Origin: Elysia chlorotica
Lineage: Eukaryota > Mollusca > Gastropoda > Plakobranchidae
Length of the DNA stretch: 64,000 nucleotides
Direction: 5' to 3'
NCBI GenBank assembly: GCA_003991915.1
Contig: RQTK01000002.1
Span: 122,595-186,594 of the forward strand
The translations under genes and the position numbers were made by a program. The notes beneath the pieces were generated by a model. It was not told the origin of the DNA. It did no database searches and saw nothing but the letters and a program-made list of their open reading frames with translations. Below are positions 53,101 through 60,900 of the stretch, piece by piece; the first letter of the stretch is position 1; every line of letters begins with the position of its first letter.

Positions 53101-54579
53101 GCTATCGGGTTTATAACATAGTGTTGTCTTAAGCTTTTACAATCTTTATCTAATTTATTGTCTCATCAGGAGCTGCGTGCCATCCAGCTTGTCCTGTCGG
53201 TCCACCCTGAGACAGAGCCCAGCACGCTGTTGCAAGACTGTCTCTTGGCCGTTGTGCGCACCTGCCGTCTTCACCAGCAGCAGAGGGCAGACATGTTGGC
53301 CGCAGCCCAGGCACAGGCCGACGCCGAGGCGGCCAGGAGGGAGCGCGAGAGTCGGAAGCACAGGGCAGAGGGCCATAAAAAGAGAGAGGAGGAGGAGGGC
53401 AGCCTCCTGAGCCAGCAGCAAGAGTGTCAAAAGACGAGTAAAGAGTCTCAGGATGTCGGCGCCTCTCGCAGAAGAAAGTCTTTCAGTCCTGATCCAAGTA
53501 AGTTTCTAACAAGTAGAAAAAAGTCAGTACTGTGGATGTTAGTAGATTAGATGTGTAGTCATTCAGTGAGTTTGATTTTAAATAAGCAGTCTACAGAATA
53601 TGGTGATGTCTGAACAGTACAGTATTAGTCATAAAAGAAACAGTTTGTATTTGTTGATACCTGAATAAGAAAACACCAGACATACTTCAAATTGAAAATA
53701 CTCATTTTTATCTGCAAAGAATCTTTCACCTTTAAGTCAAACTCAGAAAAGTTTTGAAAGTCAAAACAAAGCAAAACTCTGAAATATGTTTTTTTTTCTT
53801 TTCTTTTCTTTTCATGCTGAACAGCTGAACAGCCTCAAAAGAAACAGTGTATCAAAAGTGACAAGGAAGATGGAGAAAAAGACTCAGCTGAATGGACTTC
53901 TGATCAGTCAAATGACCCATCTAAGGAGCCCAAAAGATCAGTACAAACAGATGCTGAGAAGGCTGCCAAAGCAACCTCCGAGTCTGATAAGGAGATTAAC
54001 GTTGAGACCAAACCAGAAAGCTCTTCGGATATGAAACCATCGGCTGCCATCCCAGCCTCCATACCGTCCCCTCCAACTTCATCTAAATCACCACTTTCAA
54101 GGGACTCTTTGTCCCCAAACTCTAGTAGCCCTTACAGGAAAGACAGCCAGGATTGTGAGCACTTGCCAGAGGCAGATCAACAGCAGCACGACACCCCTGT
54201 CTCCCTGCCCCAGCAGTTTTCCTCCTTGAGTCCCGACTCTGAAGACAGATCTGGTGGTAGTAAGGAGGGGGACCTGAACGATTCCTCTATTATGTTCCAC
54301 CATGACGACCAGTGCGGACCATCTACCAGCGCCGCTAGGTATCCTAACCATTCTGAGTTTTCACCTTTAGGGCCCTCATCGTCCTGTCCGTCCACTTCAT
54401 CTGTATGTGCCGTAAGAACCTTCTCCTCTGCAAGCTGCTCTGGGAGCTTTGGGAGGGCATCATCATCAGAGATGATGGGGCCTAGTATTCGATCTCAAGG
54501 TGTGGATATATATGAAAAAGTTATCAAGAGTGCAGATGCAGTTTTGCTCATCCTGTCCAAAGTCAAAGAAGACCATTGA
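167..54579 (+). CDS. USP34: Ubiquitin carboxyl-terminal hydrolase 34 (5' partial, 76 exons in window)
   Basis: Giant cysteine-protease deubiquitinase. The human protein is linked to Axin stability in Wnt signalling; fly puffyeye is the orthologue. Exons: 167-316, 851-1111, 1451-1509, 2292-2370, 3272-3364, 4189-4314, 4659-4767, 5123-5211, 5686-5971, 6690-7432, 10446-10624, 11019-11230, 11762-11880, 12161-12288, 12836-12937, 13292-13387, 14824-14906, 15632-15786, 16762-16875, 17329-17514, 18087-18281, 18932-19264, 19913-20101, 20631-20759, 21103-21228, 21559-21633, 21974-22060, 22611-22748, 23104-23180, 23402-23445, 23803-23927, 24772-24927, 25452-25550, 25990-26163, 26536-26719, 27401-27564, 28331-28396, 28727-28867, 30561-30617, 30938-31015, 31808-31902, 32156-32325, 32779-32917, 33127-33205, 33633-33686, 34069-34167, 34643-34707, 34879-35008, 35287-35352, 35943-36094, 36513-36585, 37222-37404, 38336-38515, 38904-39008, 39639-39680, 40218-40322, 40581-40728, 41270-41364, 41668-41700, 42111-42159, 42827-42936, 43161-43244, 43723-43829, 44400-44577, 45003-45160, 45557-45635, 46289-46412, 47073-47183, 47899-48003, 48374-48495, 49135-49258, 50229-50311, 50890-51033, 51797-51934, 53170-53497, 53825-54579. 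The lengths sum to 3606 codons with all phases joining, and residues align along nearly all of human USP34 (3546 aa, from memory). The start codon and about 200 N-terminal residues lie upstream. Confidence 0.97.
1709..2243 (+). repeat. Imperfect tandem duplication, unit about 267 bp (intron 3)
   Basis: The unit beginning ATACAAAGAGTAAAATGAAAAA occurs at about 1711 and again at about 1978. Both copies end in a stretch reading AGCTAGATCTATTTCCCATG and a T-rich tail. Similarity is high but with several small indels, so the duplication is not recent. The second copy ends about 50 bases before the exon 4 acceptor. Confidence 0.85.
3681..3930 (+). mobile_element. tRNA-derived SINE, copy 1 (intron 5)
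   Basis: A tRNA-like head (GCAATGGTTAAG as A box, GGGTTTGACACTTGG as B-box region) is followed by GGCTTGGACA and a body with AGAAAGTAATGGTAACTTA and CCCAACTTTTTGTCAAAGAG, ending in AATTTTACTTT. The same order of blocks occurs at 27724-27970 and 37446-37680, which defines the family. Confidence 0.75.
4052..4120 (+). mobile_element. tRNA-like SINE head fragment (intron 5)
   Basis: GTAGCCCAATCAGTTAGTG resembles an A box and GGTTTGAAGACTTG a B box with normal tRNA spacing. No body is recognisable. It lies about 70 bases upstream of the exon 6 acceptor and differs in sequence from the SINE at 3681. Confidence 0.45.
5686..7432 (+). other. USP34: USP34 low-complexity linker: His/Gln-rich exon 9 and doubly acidic exon 10
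   Basis: Exon 9 (5686-5971) encodes a His- and Gln-rich segment. Exon 10 (6690-7432, 743 bp, the second-longest exon) encodes two almost pure Asp/Glu tracts, at about 7008-7098 and 7336-7420, separated by a segment with an Ala run (about 7249-7275) and then a Ser run. Human USP34 has a disordered acidic stretch and a long His run in the same part of the protein, in the opposite order, so the composition is conserved more than the alignment. It is probably a disordered linker. The frame runs unbroken into exon 11. Confidence 0.85.
7433..7886 (+). other. Intron 10, 5' part: nothing recognised
   Basis: AT-rich intron sequence between the exon 10 donor and the TIR element. I see no coding, RNA or repeat structure. 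Confidence 0.4.
7887..10220. mobile_element. Non-autonomous DNA transposon, 2.33 kb, with 12-bp TIRs
   Basis: The ends are CAGTGATGATGG at 7887-7898 and its exact reverse complement at 10209-10220. TTAA lies one base outside each end (7882-7885 and 10222-10225), which would fit a TTAA target such as piggyBac or Kolobok use. An 8-bp hAT-type duplication is not present, although the CAG...CTG ends would suit hAT. No transposase ORF is visible. Base composition is visibly richer in CG than the surrounding intron, with several CCGCGG sites. The body is mostly the tandem duplication listed separately. Confidence 0.72.
7909..9978. repeat. Near-identical tandem duplication, unit about 1034 bp
   Basis: Copy 1 spans 7909-8942 and copy 2 8943-9978. 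Both begin ATCCGCGGAAATCCTCG and end CACAGTATTTAGCCAGC. I count fewer than about 25 differences by eye, roughly 98% identity, concentrated in the first 150 bases. Each copy contains a short pyrimidine-rich stretch near its start and repeated ATCGAT/GATCGTCGATCG sites. I find no ORF of note. The duplication sits wholly inside the TIR element. Confidence 0.93.
11222..11510 (+). repeat. Degenerate tandem duplication including the exon 12 donor
   Basis: The end of exon 12 with its donor (AAGCAAGAG followed by GTAC at 11231) recurs at 11364-11376 as AAGCAAGAG then GTAC. The following sequence also recurs in order: CAAATTGG, a TTAA-rich piece, ATGAATT, and CTATGGAAAGAA at about 11323 and 11479. The unit is about 142 bp and clearly diverged. 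Confidence 0.65.
13388..14823 (+). other. Intron 16: no gene seen
   Basis: This 1.4 kb intron includes a slightly GC-richer stretch (about 13460-13880) that looks like an old interspersed repeat, but I could not match it to another copy in the window. No protein-coding signal is present. Confidence 0.35.
16876..16881 (+). promoter_or_regulatory. USP34: Probable GC 5' splice donor of intron 19
   Basis: Conservation requires exon 19 to end near SLTEDQ and exon 20 to begin ACGMDQLW, both phase 0. The only strong donor context is CAG|GCAAGA, the usual form of a GC-AG intron. An alternative GTTATA at 16885 also keeps phase but has a poor consensus. Confidence 0.7.
18536..18994 (+). repeat. Triplicated acceptor and 5' part of USP34 exon 22
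   Basis: The first 63 or so bases of exon 22 (from 18932) occur twice more upstream, after AG dinucleotides, at 18536 and 18723. The translated copies read VQIKMHPTNLVSGLYAEVMH and AQNEMDSDNLASELHAEAMH against the real AQIEMHPTNLVSELRAEVMH. Each upstream copy differs from the real exon at about 9-10 of 63 positions. Similarity also extends into the intron before each copy (a CATTCATTTGAG stretch recurs). The upstream copies lack a donor and hit in-frame stops, so they are pseudo-exons. Confidence 0.88.
24160..24321. mobile_element. MITE fragment, piggyBac-like, copy A (intron 31)
   Basis: It shares blocks TTTCCATTCACTGGTTCAAATC and CTTTGACTCTACCACTTTCA with the element at 39060-39293, and ends GCACTCAAGTGG then TTAG like that element. 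The 5' end is not clear. Confidence 0.5.
24604..24660. repeat. (AAT)n microsatellite
   Basis: Uninterrupted trinucleotide run in intron 31. Confidence 0.97.
25084..25139. repeat. (CT)n microsatellite
   Basis: Perfect dinucleotide run in intron 32; a short (GT)n run lies at 25296-25316 in the same intron. Confidence 0.97.
26785..26890. repeat. Possible MITE relic (intron 35)
   Basis: It begins TACAGTCAAACGCC, similar to Tc1/mariner-type MITE ends, and contains ATGTCCAGAG near the start and GAGTGGACAATG near the end, a weak inverted pair. Identity to a named family is uncertain. Confidence 0.25.
27724..27970 (+). mobile_element. tRNA-derived SINE, copy 2 (intron 36)
   Basis: It shares with copies 1 and 3 the blocks GAAGGTGC, GTGGACA, GACCCCTGTGTCAACC, GAAAATAATGGCAACC, CTCTTGGTTCCACAACAC and TTGTCAAAG, ending CAAACTTTACTTTA. 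The tRNA-like head is more decayed than in copy 3. Confidence 0.78.
28919..29821 (+). repeat. 168-bp sequence in two direct copies flanking a 567-bp spacer (intron 38)
   Basis: Copies lie at 28919-29086 and 29654-29821, 735 bp apart and about 95% identical. Both are open in one frame and end with the codons for KILIRESAFV and a TGA. The spacer holds a perfect TGCGCATGCGCA palindrome at 29107-29118, and the second copy is read from an ATGGCG at 29558 as an 83-codon ORF. The ends lack TG...CA, so this is not a convincing LTR pair. I do not recognise the family; it could be a partial tandem duplication of a mobile element or of a small gene. Confidence 0.7.
29558..29809 (+). CDS. Unrecognised 83-codon ORF inside the intron 38 insertion
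   Basis: The ORF begins MATKESVDRDGTINVSRS at an AATATGGCGAC context (YY1-like start site) and ends in IRESAFV. Its C-terminal half lies in the repeated 168-bp block. I recognise no family. A GTAAGT directly after the codon for Asn14 (29600) could be a real splice donor, so the ORF may be exon plus intron of something larger. It may equally be a chance ORF in a mobile element, on the same strand as the host gene. Confidence 0.3.
   Translation: MATKESVDRDGTINVSRSQTTATGRPLPQVPIKLLMRHKGCWNLCYRLSQMMTELSQIGTFDNSHYGCCLEWMKILIRESAFV
37446..37680 (+). mobile_element. tRNA-derived SINE, copy 3, best preserved (intron 52)
   Basis: The A-box-like GTAATGGTTATGGCATTGG and B-box-like AGGGCTCAATACCCGG are in good tRNA spacing, followed by CTTGGACAAAG, GGACCCCCTATGT, GAAAATAATGACAACTTA, CTCTTGGTTCCCCAACACTG and CAAAGAGCACGGGGCAAAC. 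The orientation matches the gene, as in copies 1 and 2. Confidence 0.82.
38168..38349 (+). repeat. 48-bp tandem array running into the exon 53 acceptor
   Basis: Three units starting GATCTACTCTTTTCCTA lie at 38207, 38255 and 38303, and a related earlier unit at 38168. The real acceptor, TGTAG|GTAGAGATAATG at 38336, has a copy TACAG|GTAGAGATAATG at 38196. The earlier AG is the better consensus acceptor, but from there the frame closes after about 16 codons, so the 38336 site must be the productive one. Confidence 0.85.
39060..39293. mobile_element. MITE, piggyBac-like, copy B (intron 54)
   Basis: It starts TTAA then CCTTTTGAGTGCG and ends in GTGTGCTCAAGTGG then TTAG. The ends are imperfect inverted repeats of the CCCTTTGAGTGC type known from many TTAA-target MITEs. 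It shares an internal block with the copy at 24160-24321. Confidence 0.55.
41033..41171. repeat. (TTG)n microsatellite containing a 42-base assembly gap
   Basis: TTG units flank Ns at 41087-41128. The run lies in intron 57. The real length is unknown, as the gap sits within the repeat. Confidence 0.97.
44281..44347 (+). mobile_element. SINE 3' tail fragment ending in (ACTC)n (intron 63)
   Basis: GGTGCTGACGTGCCGTAAAAC followed by AAATTCACTCACTCACTCAC is a tail type common in molluscan SINEs. A similar piece, GTGCTGATGTTGGACGTTAAAC, occurs at about 58775. Confidence 0.5.
44873..45000 (+). repeat. Tandem triplication just upstream of the exon 65 acceptor
   Basis: The motif AGCTATAACACATAT plus a CTCTTTATTTC pyrimidine stretch occurs three times, so the polypyrimidine tract of the acceptor is itself a repeat unit. 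The exon is not included. Confidence 0.88.
49431..50042 (-). mobile_element. 5'-truncated LINE with 12-bp target-site duplication (intron 71)
   Basis: GTATCAAGCTAT occurs at 49431-49442 and 50031-50042, bracketing 588 bases. On the minus strand this encodes the C-terminal end of a non-LTR reverse transcriptase ORF: SRIAQAKRNFGKMKHVFTNK, then GMLEGKKRRERQREKLIDSL, then DRAAWKDMIANAMKHGT and a stop about 10 bases before the target-site repeat. Several frame breaks separate these parts. The very short 3' UTR ending in an ATGATGACGATG tail is typical of RTE-like LINEs; the exact clade is not certain. Confidence 0.85.
51014..51236 (+). repeat. Tandem duplication (about 108 bp) including the exon 73 donor
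   Basis: The exon 73 end and donor, AAAAACTTCTTTCCAAGG then GTAAGAT (GT at 51034), recurs intact with GT at 51141. TAATGGCTCTCGTATACAGTT and AATACTGAGACA also recur in each copy. The second copy has a C-run and T-run. Confidence 0.9.
52803..52966. mobile_element. Short MITE-like element (intron 74)
   Basis: It starts TACAGTGGAATC followed by TATTTAAGATAAACCCTC, and near its end TTATCTTAATCAAATTC is an imperfect inverted counterpart. The start resembles the element at 62415. Confidence 0.4.
52976..53180 (+). repeat. Triplicated acceptor and first bases of exon 75
   Basis: A unit of about 70 bp reading GTTGTTTTAA, CTTTTACAAT, a T/A-rich tract, then AG and GAGCTGC occurs three times. The real acceptor precedes 53170. 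Copies occur at 53024 (TAG|GAGCTGCAG) and at about 53095 (AAG|AAGCTGCGC). Confidence 0.82.
53170..54579 (+). other. USP34: USP34 C-terminal charged and Ser/Pro-rich tail (exons 75-76)
   Basis: Exon 75 begins with ELRAIQLVLSVHPE (human LRALALLLSVHTPK) and continues into a Gln/Ala/Glu/Arg-rich helix, probably coiled coil, followed by a basic RRRK stretch. Exon 76 is 755 bp, the longest exon, and encodes a disordered Ser/Pro-rich tail. It ends with a helical segment VDIYEKVIKSADAVLLILSK before the TGA at 54577-54579, corresponding to the last helix of human USP34. The acceptor of exon 76 lies in an 8-base tandem duplication; only the first of the two AGs keeps the frame. Confidence 0.9.
53817..53832 (+). 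repeat. USP34: 8-bp tandem duplication at the exon 76 acceptor
   Basis: CTGAACAG occurs twice back to back; each ends in an AG. Using the first AG (exon from 53825) keeps the frame to the stop at 54579. The second would shift the frame and end within about 10 codons. Confidence 0.9.
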
Positions 54580-57500
54580 CCAAAACCTTTTTTTTAAGTT
54601 GGCCAAAGCTTTAAGTAATTATTAATGATCCAGAGATGTTGGAATCTGTAAATTTTGTATTTTATAAGATGAATCTGATTGTTCCCTCTCTCTTGATGTA
54701 CAATGCAAAACATGAAGTTAGTTGAATTCTTGTACAAATTATTACAATGACCATTGAGGAAGATGAAAGGAAGAATGCGCTGTGTTTATGGCATAGTCCA
54801 GTAAAATACATCTAAGCTTAAATTATTTTTTATGCACATACTTGGGAAGATAGAAAAAGGTATAAATGTAAACCCTTTATCCCCCTTTTTTGAACAAAAA
54901 TGTTCTATTCATTTGCAATATTTTTTTTCCTGATTAGAATGATTTTTTAAAGAATAAATGAAAACTTCAGTTCGAGGTTGTCTTGATAATTATTACTTGT
55001 TTGTAAAATTTGACTGGAAGTTATATACAGATTGAGTCTAAACATGACTGTTAACACACTGTGACCATTCTTGGTTGTGTAATTTTTTCTTTTTCATATG
55101 TGCATAAGGATTTCTATTGCTGAAATTTTCCTGTTACATTCTTCAATATCGTCAGTTGATAACTATAGTTAGAACAGTTTAAAAAGAAATCATGGAACAA
55201 CGAACAATTAATTATAAAGCTGAGAGAAAGCATCTGCAAACATAATTATTTCTTTGATGATACAAATAAACCAAAACTAATTAGGCATGTAGAGTGAAAT
55301 CTATGGCGCTGAAACAAAAACTGCCCCTTTATGACCATTTACATTTGAAACGTCAAAACTTTAATTTCTTGGGATTGGATCAAAACTTAAGAGATGTGAG
55401 GCGCATATACTGTGGTGGAATATCAAAGGAACCTACAGCGGAAACCTTATAATTCAAATTGCTTAAGATTGAACCAAAACTCTGAATTAAGCGGATTTGA
55501 ATTACAGAAGACATACCTGAACCACAAAAGTGTTTTTAAAATGTAGACAGCTACTTACCTTATTTGAAAATGACATTTATGATAGTTTAATAGTTTCTTC
55601 CTATAGTAATCTTTTGTCAACCTCATACTTTCTTAAAGCATGTCTTGGGCAGCAAGAAGCATTGAATTCTGCTTGACAGATAGTACTTTTGTAATGCCTT
55701 TTAATTGTGTCAGATTCAAATAAAGAGAATCAAACGAGAATGACTTTGAATTATTAGTCTGATCTCTGATTTTAATAGAGCCAATGAGAAAAAAAGACCT
55801 ATCCTTTTGTAAAAATTCGGTTTATGAGAAATTTAAATTATCCCACTTCTTTTTTTTAGGTGTCTGTTGTACTAACTTGACAGCCACAATATGGACAGTA
55901 ATTTATTGGTTATTACAAGATTTTTTTTTCTAAATATAAATCAGAATTTATGTCACTGGTAACAGTTTTTTTTTTGGTTTTTAATTTTGGTTTTAAAGTG
56001 TTTCAATGAAGTTTGGCATGCATCAAGATTTTATAAAGATCACAACTTTAGAAAAAGTTAAAATTGTATATGTCTCTGACTTGTGTATTAAGAATTTCAA
56101 AAATTGATGGAGGTGCATTTTAAAGACTGTTTTCCTCGTCATGAGTAAGATTATTAGATATCCAAAATTGATATGATTTTTTCGATTTATAATAAAATAT
56201 GCTAAGTTTAGTGAAAAAAGTATATAAAAAAAACTAACAAACAAAAACAAACCTGATGTTTTAAAACCTCATTCATTTCTTGTAAAGACTTGTTTCTGAG
56301 GCAAACATTATACGAAAGCAGCTCTCTTTTTTGTGTGTGAGGGGGGGGAAGGGTATTGTTAACAAATTATATATAATTATTTGGTCTACAAGTGTGGCTC
56401 TTATCCTCTGACAGGTTGTGTGTGGTTTAAAAAAAAGTATTATCTTTTAGGAAAGGAGCTAATAAATTTGGAAGGTTGTGATGTGTTCCGCAAACTTTTA
56501 AATTTACAGGAAAGTCAGTTGGTTGACTTGTGCTGTATAGAATTTAATGAGAATTCGTCAGAAAATATCACAAAATTTGACAAATCCTTAAAATTATTTA
56601 TCAACACAGCTGCATGATTTTATACTTTGAGTTGGTTGAACATCTGCCTAATCTGTTGAAATCTCAATTTAATCATAAGATTGTCCATTATAATTTTCAT
56701 GTTCAAAATTATTAGGAGAGGCATGGCATAAAAGTGTGAAATAGGACTAACATTTCAGAATTGTACTTTCATTTTAAGTTTTAAAAAATCCCAACTGATT
56801 TGGTTTCATCTAAATTCTTATTTCCATGCTACATAGAAAAGTGATTCCATATAATCAGGAAGTTTTGTTTTTATTGCTAGTACAAGTTACAATGGTGGAA
56901 GGCACCCCATAAAAAGGGGAGATGAAAAAATATGTGGTATAAACTGTGTTGTAACACTTAACAGACTTCATCCAGCATCTTTAAGCATGGGCAGCAGTAC
57001 TTAACCTTAGCGTAAAGCTACATATAATAAGTACTGAAAAGGGGAAAGTAAAATTGATGCACAAAACCATTTTTAAAAGCCCATCAGAGCGAAAGTATTA
57101 GATAAGTTAATGTCCTAAGCCATTTTGCACAATAGATTAAAAGCAACCTATTTGTTTAGTCATAGAATACTTGACAATAGTTTTATAACGTAAGATTAGA
57201 TTTATATTAATTTAAGAGATATTTGCATTTTAAACATGCATGGAATCCGCAACGTCTTTTTATCGTTAATTTTGTCCTATAATTCACATTCCTGGATGGT
57301 ACAACTTAAAGTAAAAAAAAAAAAAAAAAAGTTTATAGAACACTAAATTGAGGAAATCAATTTGACAGCGTTTTATAAAGATGAATGAATCTGCTTCAAG
57401 ATTATTGATATGCTCTTCTAATTTATGTTGACATTGTGCCTTTTGTCTTTTTTTGTAATACATTTGTTTATATTTTTCTCCACTTTTATTGCTACTGTCT

Positions 57501-57738
57501 CAATGCTTTGTTCGTTAATCATGTTGTTTGAAACAAAATACTTATGAATAATCATTTTTGATTGCCCAATACAATGTTTTGCTCATTAAATGCCATACTG
57601 GTCATCAATGTATTTTGGATTTAAAAAATCCTATTTTCTGCATTTAACAATAAAATATACAGCAATAGGAATTATTAATGTAAAATACAATCTATGTGAA
57701 TGAAGAATAAACTAAATCAAATTTCTTTCATCTTGTAT
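54580..57738 (+). other. USP34 3' UTR and intergenic region between convergent genes
   Basis: I see no gene in these 3.1 kb; the short ORFs have no recognisable protein. Plus-strand AATAAA signals lie at 54953-54958, 55265-55270, 55719-55724, 57649-57654 and 57706-57711. The first would give a 3' UTR of about 0.4 kb, the last one of about 3.1 kb. An A-run follows at 57298-57330. A possible MITE relic lies around 55425-55505. Which polyadenylation site is used cannot be decided from sequence alone. Confidence 0.55.
57706..57711 (+). terminator. Distal candidate USP34 poly(A) signal
   Basis: AATAAA followed by a T-rich stretch about 15-35 bases downstream (TTTCTTTCATCTTG), a plausible cleavage context. 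Another AATAAA lies at 57649-57654. Closer signals at 54953, 55265 and 55719 could be used instead or as alternatives. Confidence 0.35.
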
Positions 57739-57744
57739 TTTATT
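57739..57744 (-). terminator. Candidate AHSA1 poly(A) signal (AATAAA on minus strand)
   Basis: TTTATT on the plus strand is AATAAA on the minus strand. It sits about 170 bases past the AHSA1 stop codon, a normal short 3' UTR. The distal USP34 poly(A) signal at 57706-57711 lies on the other strand only about 30 bases away, so the two transcripts may meet or overlap at their 3' ends. Confidence 0.5.
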
Positions 57745-57914
57745 TTCCATACATTTGCTTTTCAGCCATAAATAAAAAAAAAAAAAAAGAAAGGGAAACT
57801 GTCAGAATACTTTGAACAAAAACAAACATGGTCAACCGAGTACAAAAGTAAACAAAATTTCCTAAAGATCATTTCTTAAAGACATTATCAAAACTTAGAA
57901 GATCCATACTTGTG

Positions 57915-60900
57915 TCAAAAAATTCTACTTCCAAAACCAAAGATTTGTCTCATGCGGTTCCAATAATTTTCTTTCCACCCCTCTCTTGTTTTCTCAATTT
58001 CTGAACTTGGGACTCCAGTTTGAGTGAGGTTCAGTTTTGTTTTTCCTTCATTTTCTGAAATGTCAAGAGTGACCTCTGAGTAGTGCTCACATGGCCAAGA
58101 TTTGACACGCCATCTCTGAACTATCTTCACATCTGGAATCTGGAGGACAAAGAAAATTAAAATAAGCATTAAACCTTAAAAAAAAAAAATCGCTTCCATT
58201 AAATGTCAAGAACTAAGTGTTAGAGACATAAAAATGAATGAATATAAAGAATAAATAGAGAAATACTGATATGATCCGGGCAAATTACAATTTGTAAAAT
58301 AAAAATGTCATAAAATTTTGTTAAGATTCCATTCTTTTGTAAAATTGACCATATTTTGTTTATTAAATAAAAAACCAATCGAAAAGTACATTATTACTAA
58401 GCCTTAAAATACAGTACAACTCGAATACAATGTACTCACAATCAAAGAACATAAAAATCCCCGATTTATTCTCTTGTTTGTCTTAAGTGAATTACTTTTG
58501 ATCCAACAAACAAATCTCATACCCATCCTCCGCTTCAGCAAACCAGAAGTGTTGGTAAACTTAAATAGCTGCATACCGGACATTAAATTTAGATTAAAAT
58601 TAGACAACGATCTGCCACCTTGTCCATTAAGAATAACATATAACATACTTCCAACAACTCTCAGTTTAATGTGATCGGCTAAGACGGGAGTCATGGTGTC
58701 CCCGCCCTGTCTCGTGTGTGGCAGCACATACAATTGTCAGACGTCAGTCTTGGGGCCCATCCACACTATATAGTGCTGATGTTGGACGTTAAACCAACCC
58801 AACCCTCCCCTGAACCAATGACTGGCATCAAGTAGTGTATAGTAATGGACGTGGGTCACGGAATGAAAAATGTCCAGGGAGGGAAAGGGGAGAGGAGGGG
58901 CAGCTAATGTTCGACTTTCAAGTATGATAAGGGATAGAGCAGCCAGTTTGCAGTTTCTGGCGGTGTGTGCATGTTTGTGTGAGAGACAAATGGAATGTTG
59001 TGGATGAGGGAAGTGTGATTTTCTCAACACTGTGATGTTAGAGGGAGGTACTGTATTGGCAGCACTGAACCACAAATGGCTTCAATGAACATTGCATTCA
59101 ACTAACTTATCTCTAGAAAGAAATAATGTCAAGACCATTGCTAGAATAACAGCTTACCAGTTCAACAAATTCTCCTACAATATTTCCACCTGCAAGTGAA
59201 AAACGCTCTCCTTTAGCTGGATCAAAGACAATGTCACCTCCCATATAAGCTTCCACCATCTGTAAAAAAAAGCAAGGATAAAAATGGTTAATCTCAATCT
59301 CAAGATAACGATATCAATAATACCTTATCATTGAACTAAAAAAAAAATATACAAAAACAAACCTAAGGCAAAAAAAGGAGGTTGAGGAAAGTTATTTATT
59401 AAGTTGAGCACATTTTTTCATTAGACACAATTATAAATATCAAAGCATACTGAAAATTTGAAAAATCAGGATGGTTTTAATGTGCATGAGAAAAAGTGAC
59501 TGAAAGTTTATGAATGGCCATCAGGCTAAAAATGATACTTGGTTCACTCATACTAAGTGTGAATATAATTAAAAACTTACTGGTCTATAAGTGAGAGCCC
59601 TGTAGAGGTCCGATGCTTGACACTGGAAATCCTCAGTCATTGTCAATTTGCCTGTGGAGATCCGCACACCCACCTCATTTTGTGGCTTTGAGTTGCTTGT
59701 AACAAACTTGTTCAATTCTTGTTTGGGTTTGTTCTGGTTTTTAGAAAGGAAAAAAAAATATATATCATATGACTCAAGCTAACATTTTTATGAGTACAAA
59801 AGAGTTCTATCTACATTATGGTAAAATTAGCAGTGACCGAATTTAACAGTTCTATCTGGATGTAAGAAGCGACAAAAAAATTTTGTTAAATGTATAGTGT
59901 GTCTTATTTTTTTACTTCTTTTTAATGTCTATCCTTTTCACATAGAACCTCGTTATTTTGCCATTCTAGCTTAACCAGGTTCATAAATGAAATTAGGTAA
60001 ATTTCAAGGAGCTTGAAGAACGCACTAGCCTGAGACTACACTCCACACAGTTTTTTCAATGTTCTTTCAAGAAACTATTGGAAAGGTTCCTTAAACTGAT
60101 TTGAGGAAGACATAAATGGTGAAATCTATTTCAGACACCATATACCTTTTATCACAGTTGTTCCCATCAAGTAATGACTGGTATGTTGCATTATAGTTAC
60201 TGACTAGACAACCCATTTCCAAAAAGGAATTACATTGCATTTTTTCCAGAAAGAAAAACAAACACTCAAAAACCACCAATTTGAAGATAGTGAAAAATTA
60301 CCTCTATATTTGAATTTTGCTGTGATAAGGGCTGGTCTTGATTCCCAGACTTTGTCGGCAAAATGATGTTTTGACCGTATTCTGAAATTGAAAGGAAAAT
60401 ATAAATCATTACACACAAACTTAATTTTATTTGCCTTTTACTCAATTTAGGTTATAATGAAGAAATTTTCCATCCTTAAAAGTAAAAAAAAGCTGAAATC
60501 TGTGCTGGATAGACAAGAGTGCATATAAAGAGAACGAAGGAAAAAACAGCAGAGTCACATTTTTTACATTTTGAGGAAACACAATTTTTATGTTTGACTT
60601 TGCTCTTTAATTCATATTAAATTATATTTTTTTCTTTTAATTCAACATGGACTATGCCACAATTCCCATTTGTAAATTGGTTGAAAATAAACATCTTTAC
60701 ATGTTCTCATTACGCTACATTGGTCATAACTACAAAATTTTAAAAAATGTGACTCAACCACACCCCTATTTCACCATACCCTTACACTGTACCTTAAATT
60801 ATAACATGTACTAGTTGGAAAACATTCTGGCCAGCATTATAGGATATGATAGGTACAAGTTGGATAGAATTCAATTTAGCAAAAATTACTATTAGTCTGA

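Noticed and set aside
53155-53430. Antisense ORF opposite exon 75
   Set aside because: It is a complement of the GC-rich coding exon with no recognised product.
56381-56617. 78-codon ORF in the intergenic region
   Set aside because: No recognised protein, no flanking splice or promoter signal, and AT-rich random-like composition; most likely USP34 3' UTR or spacer.
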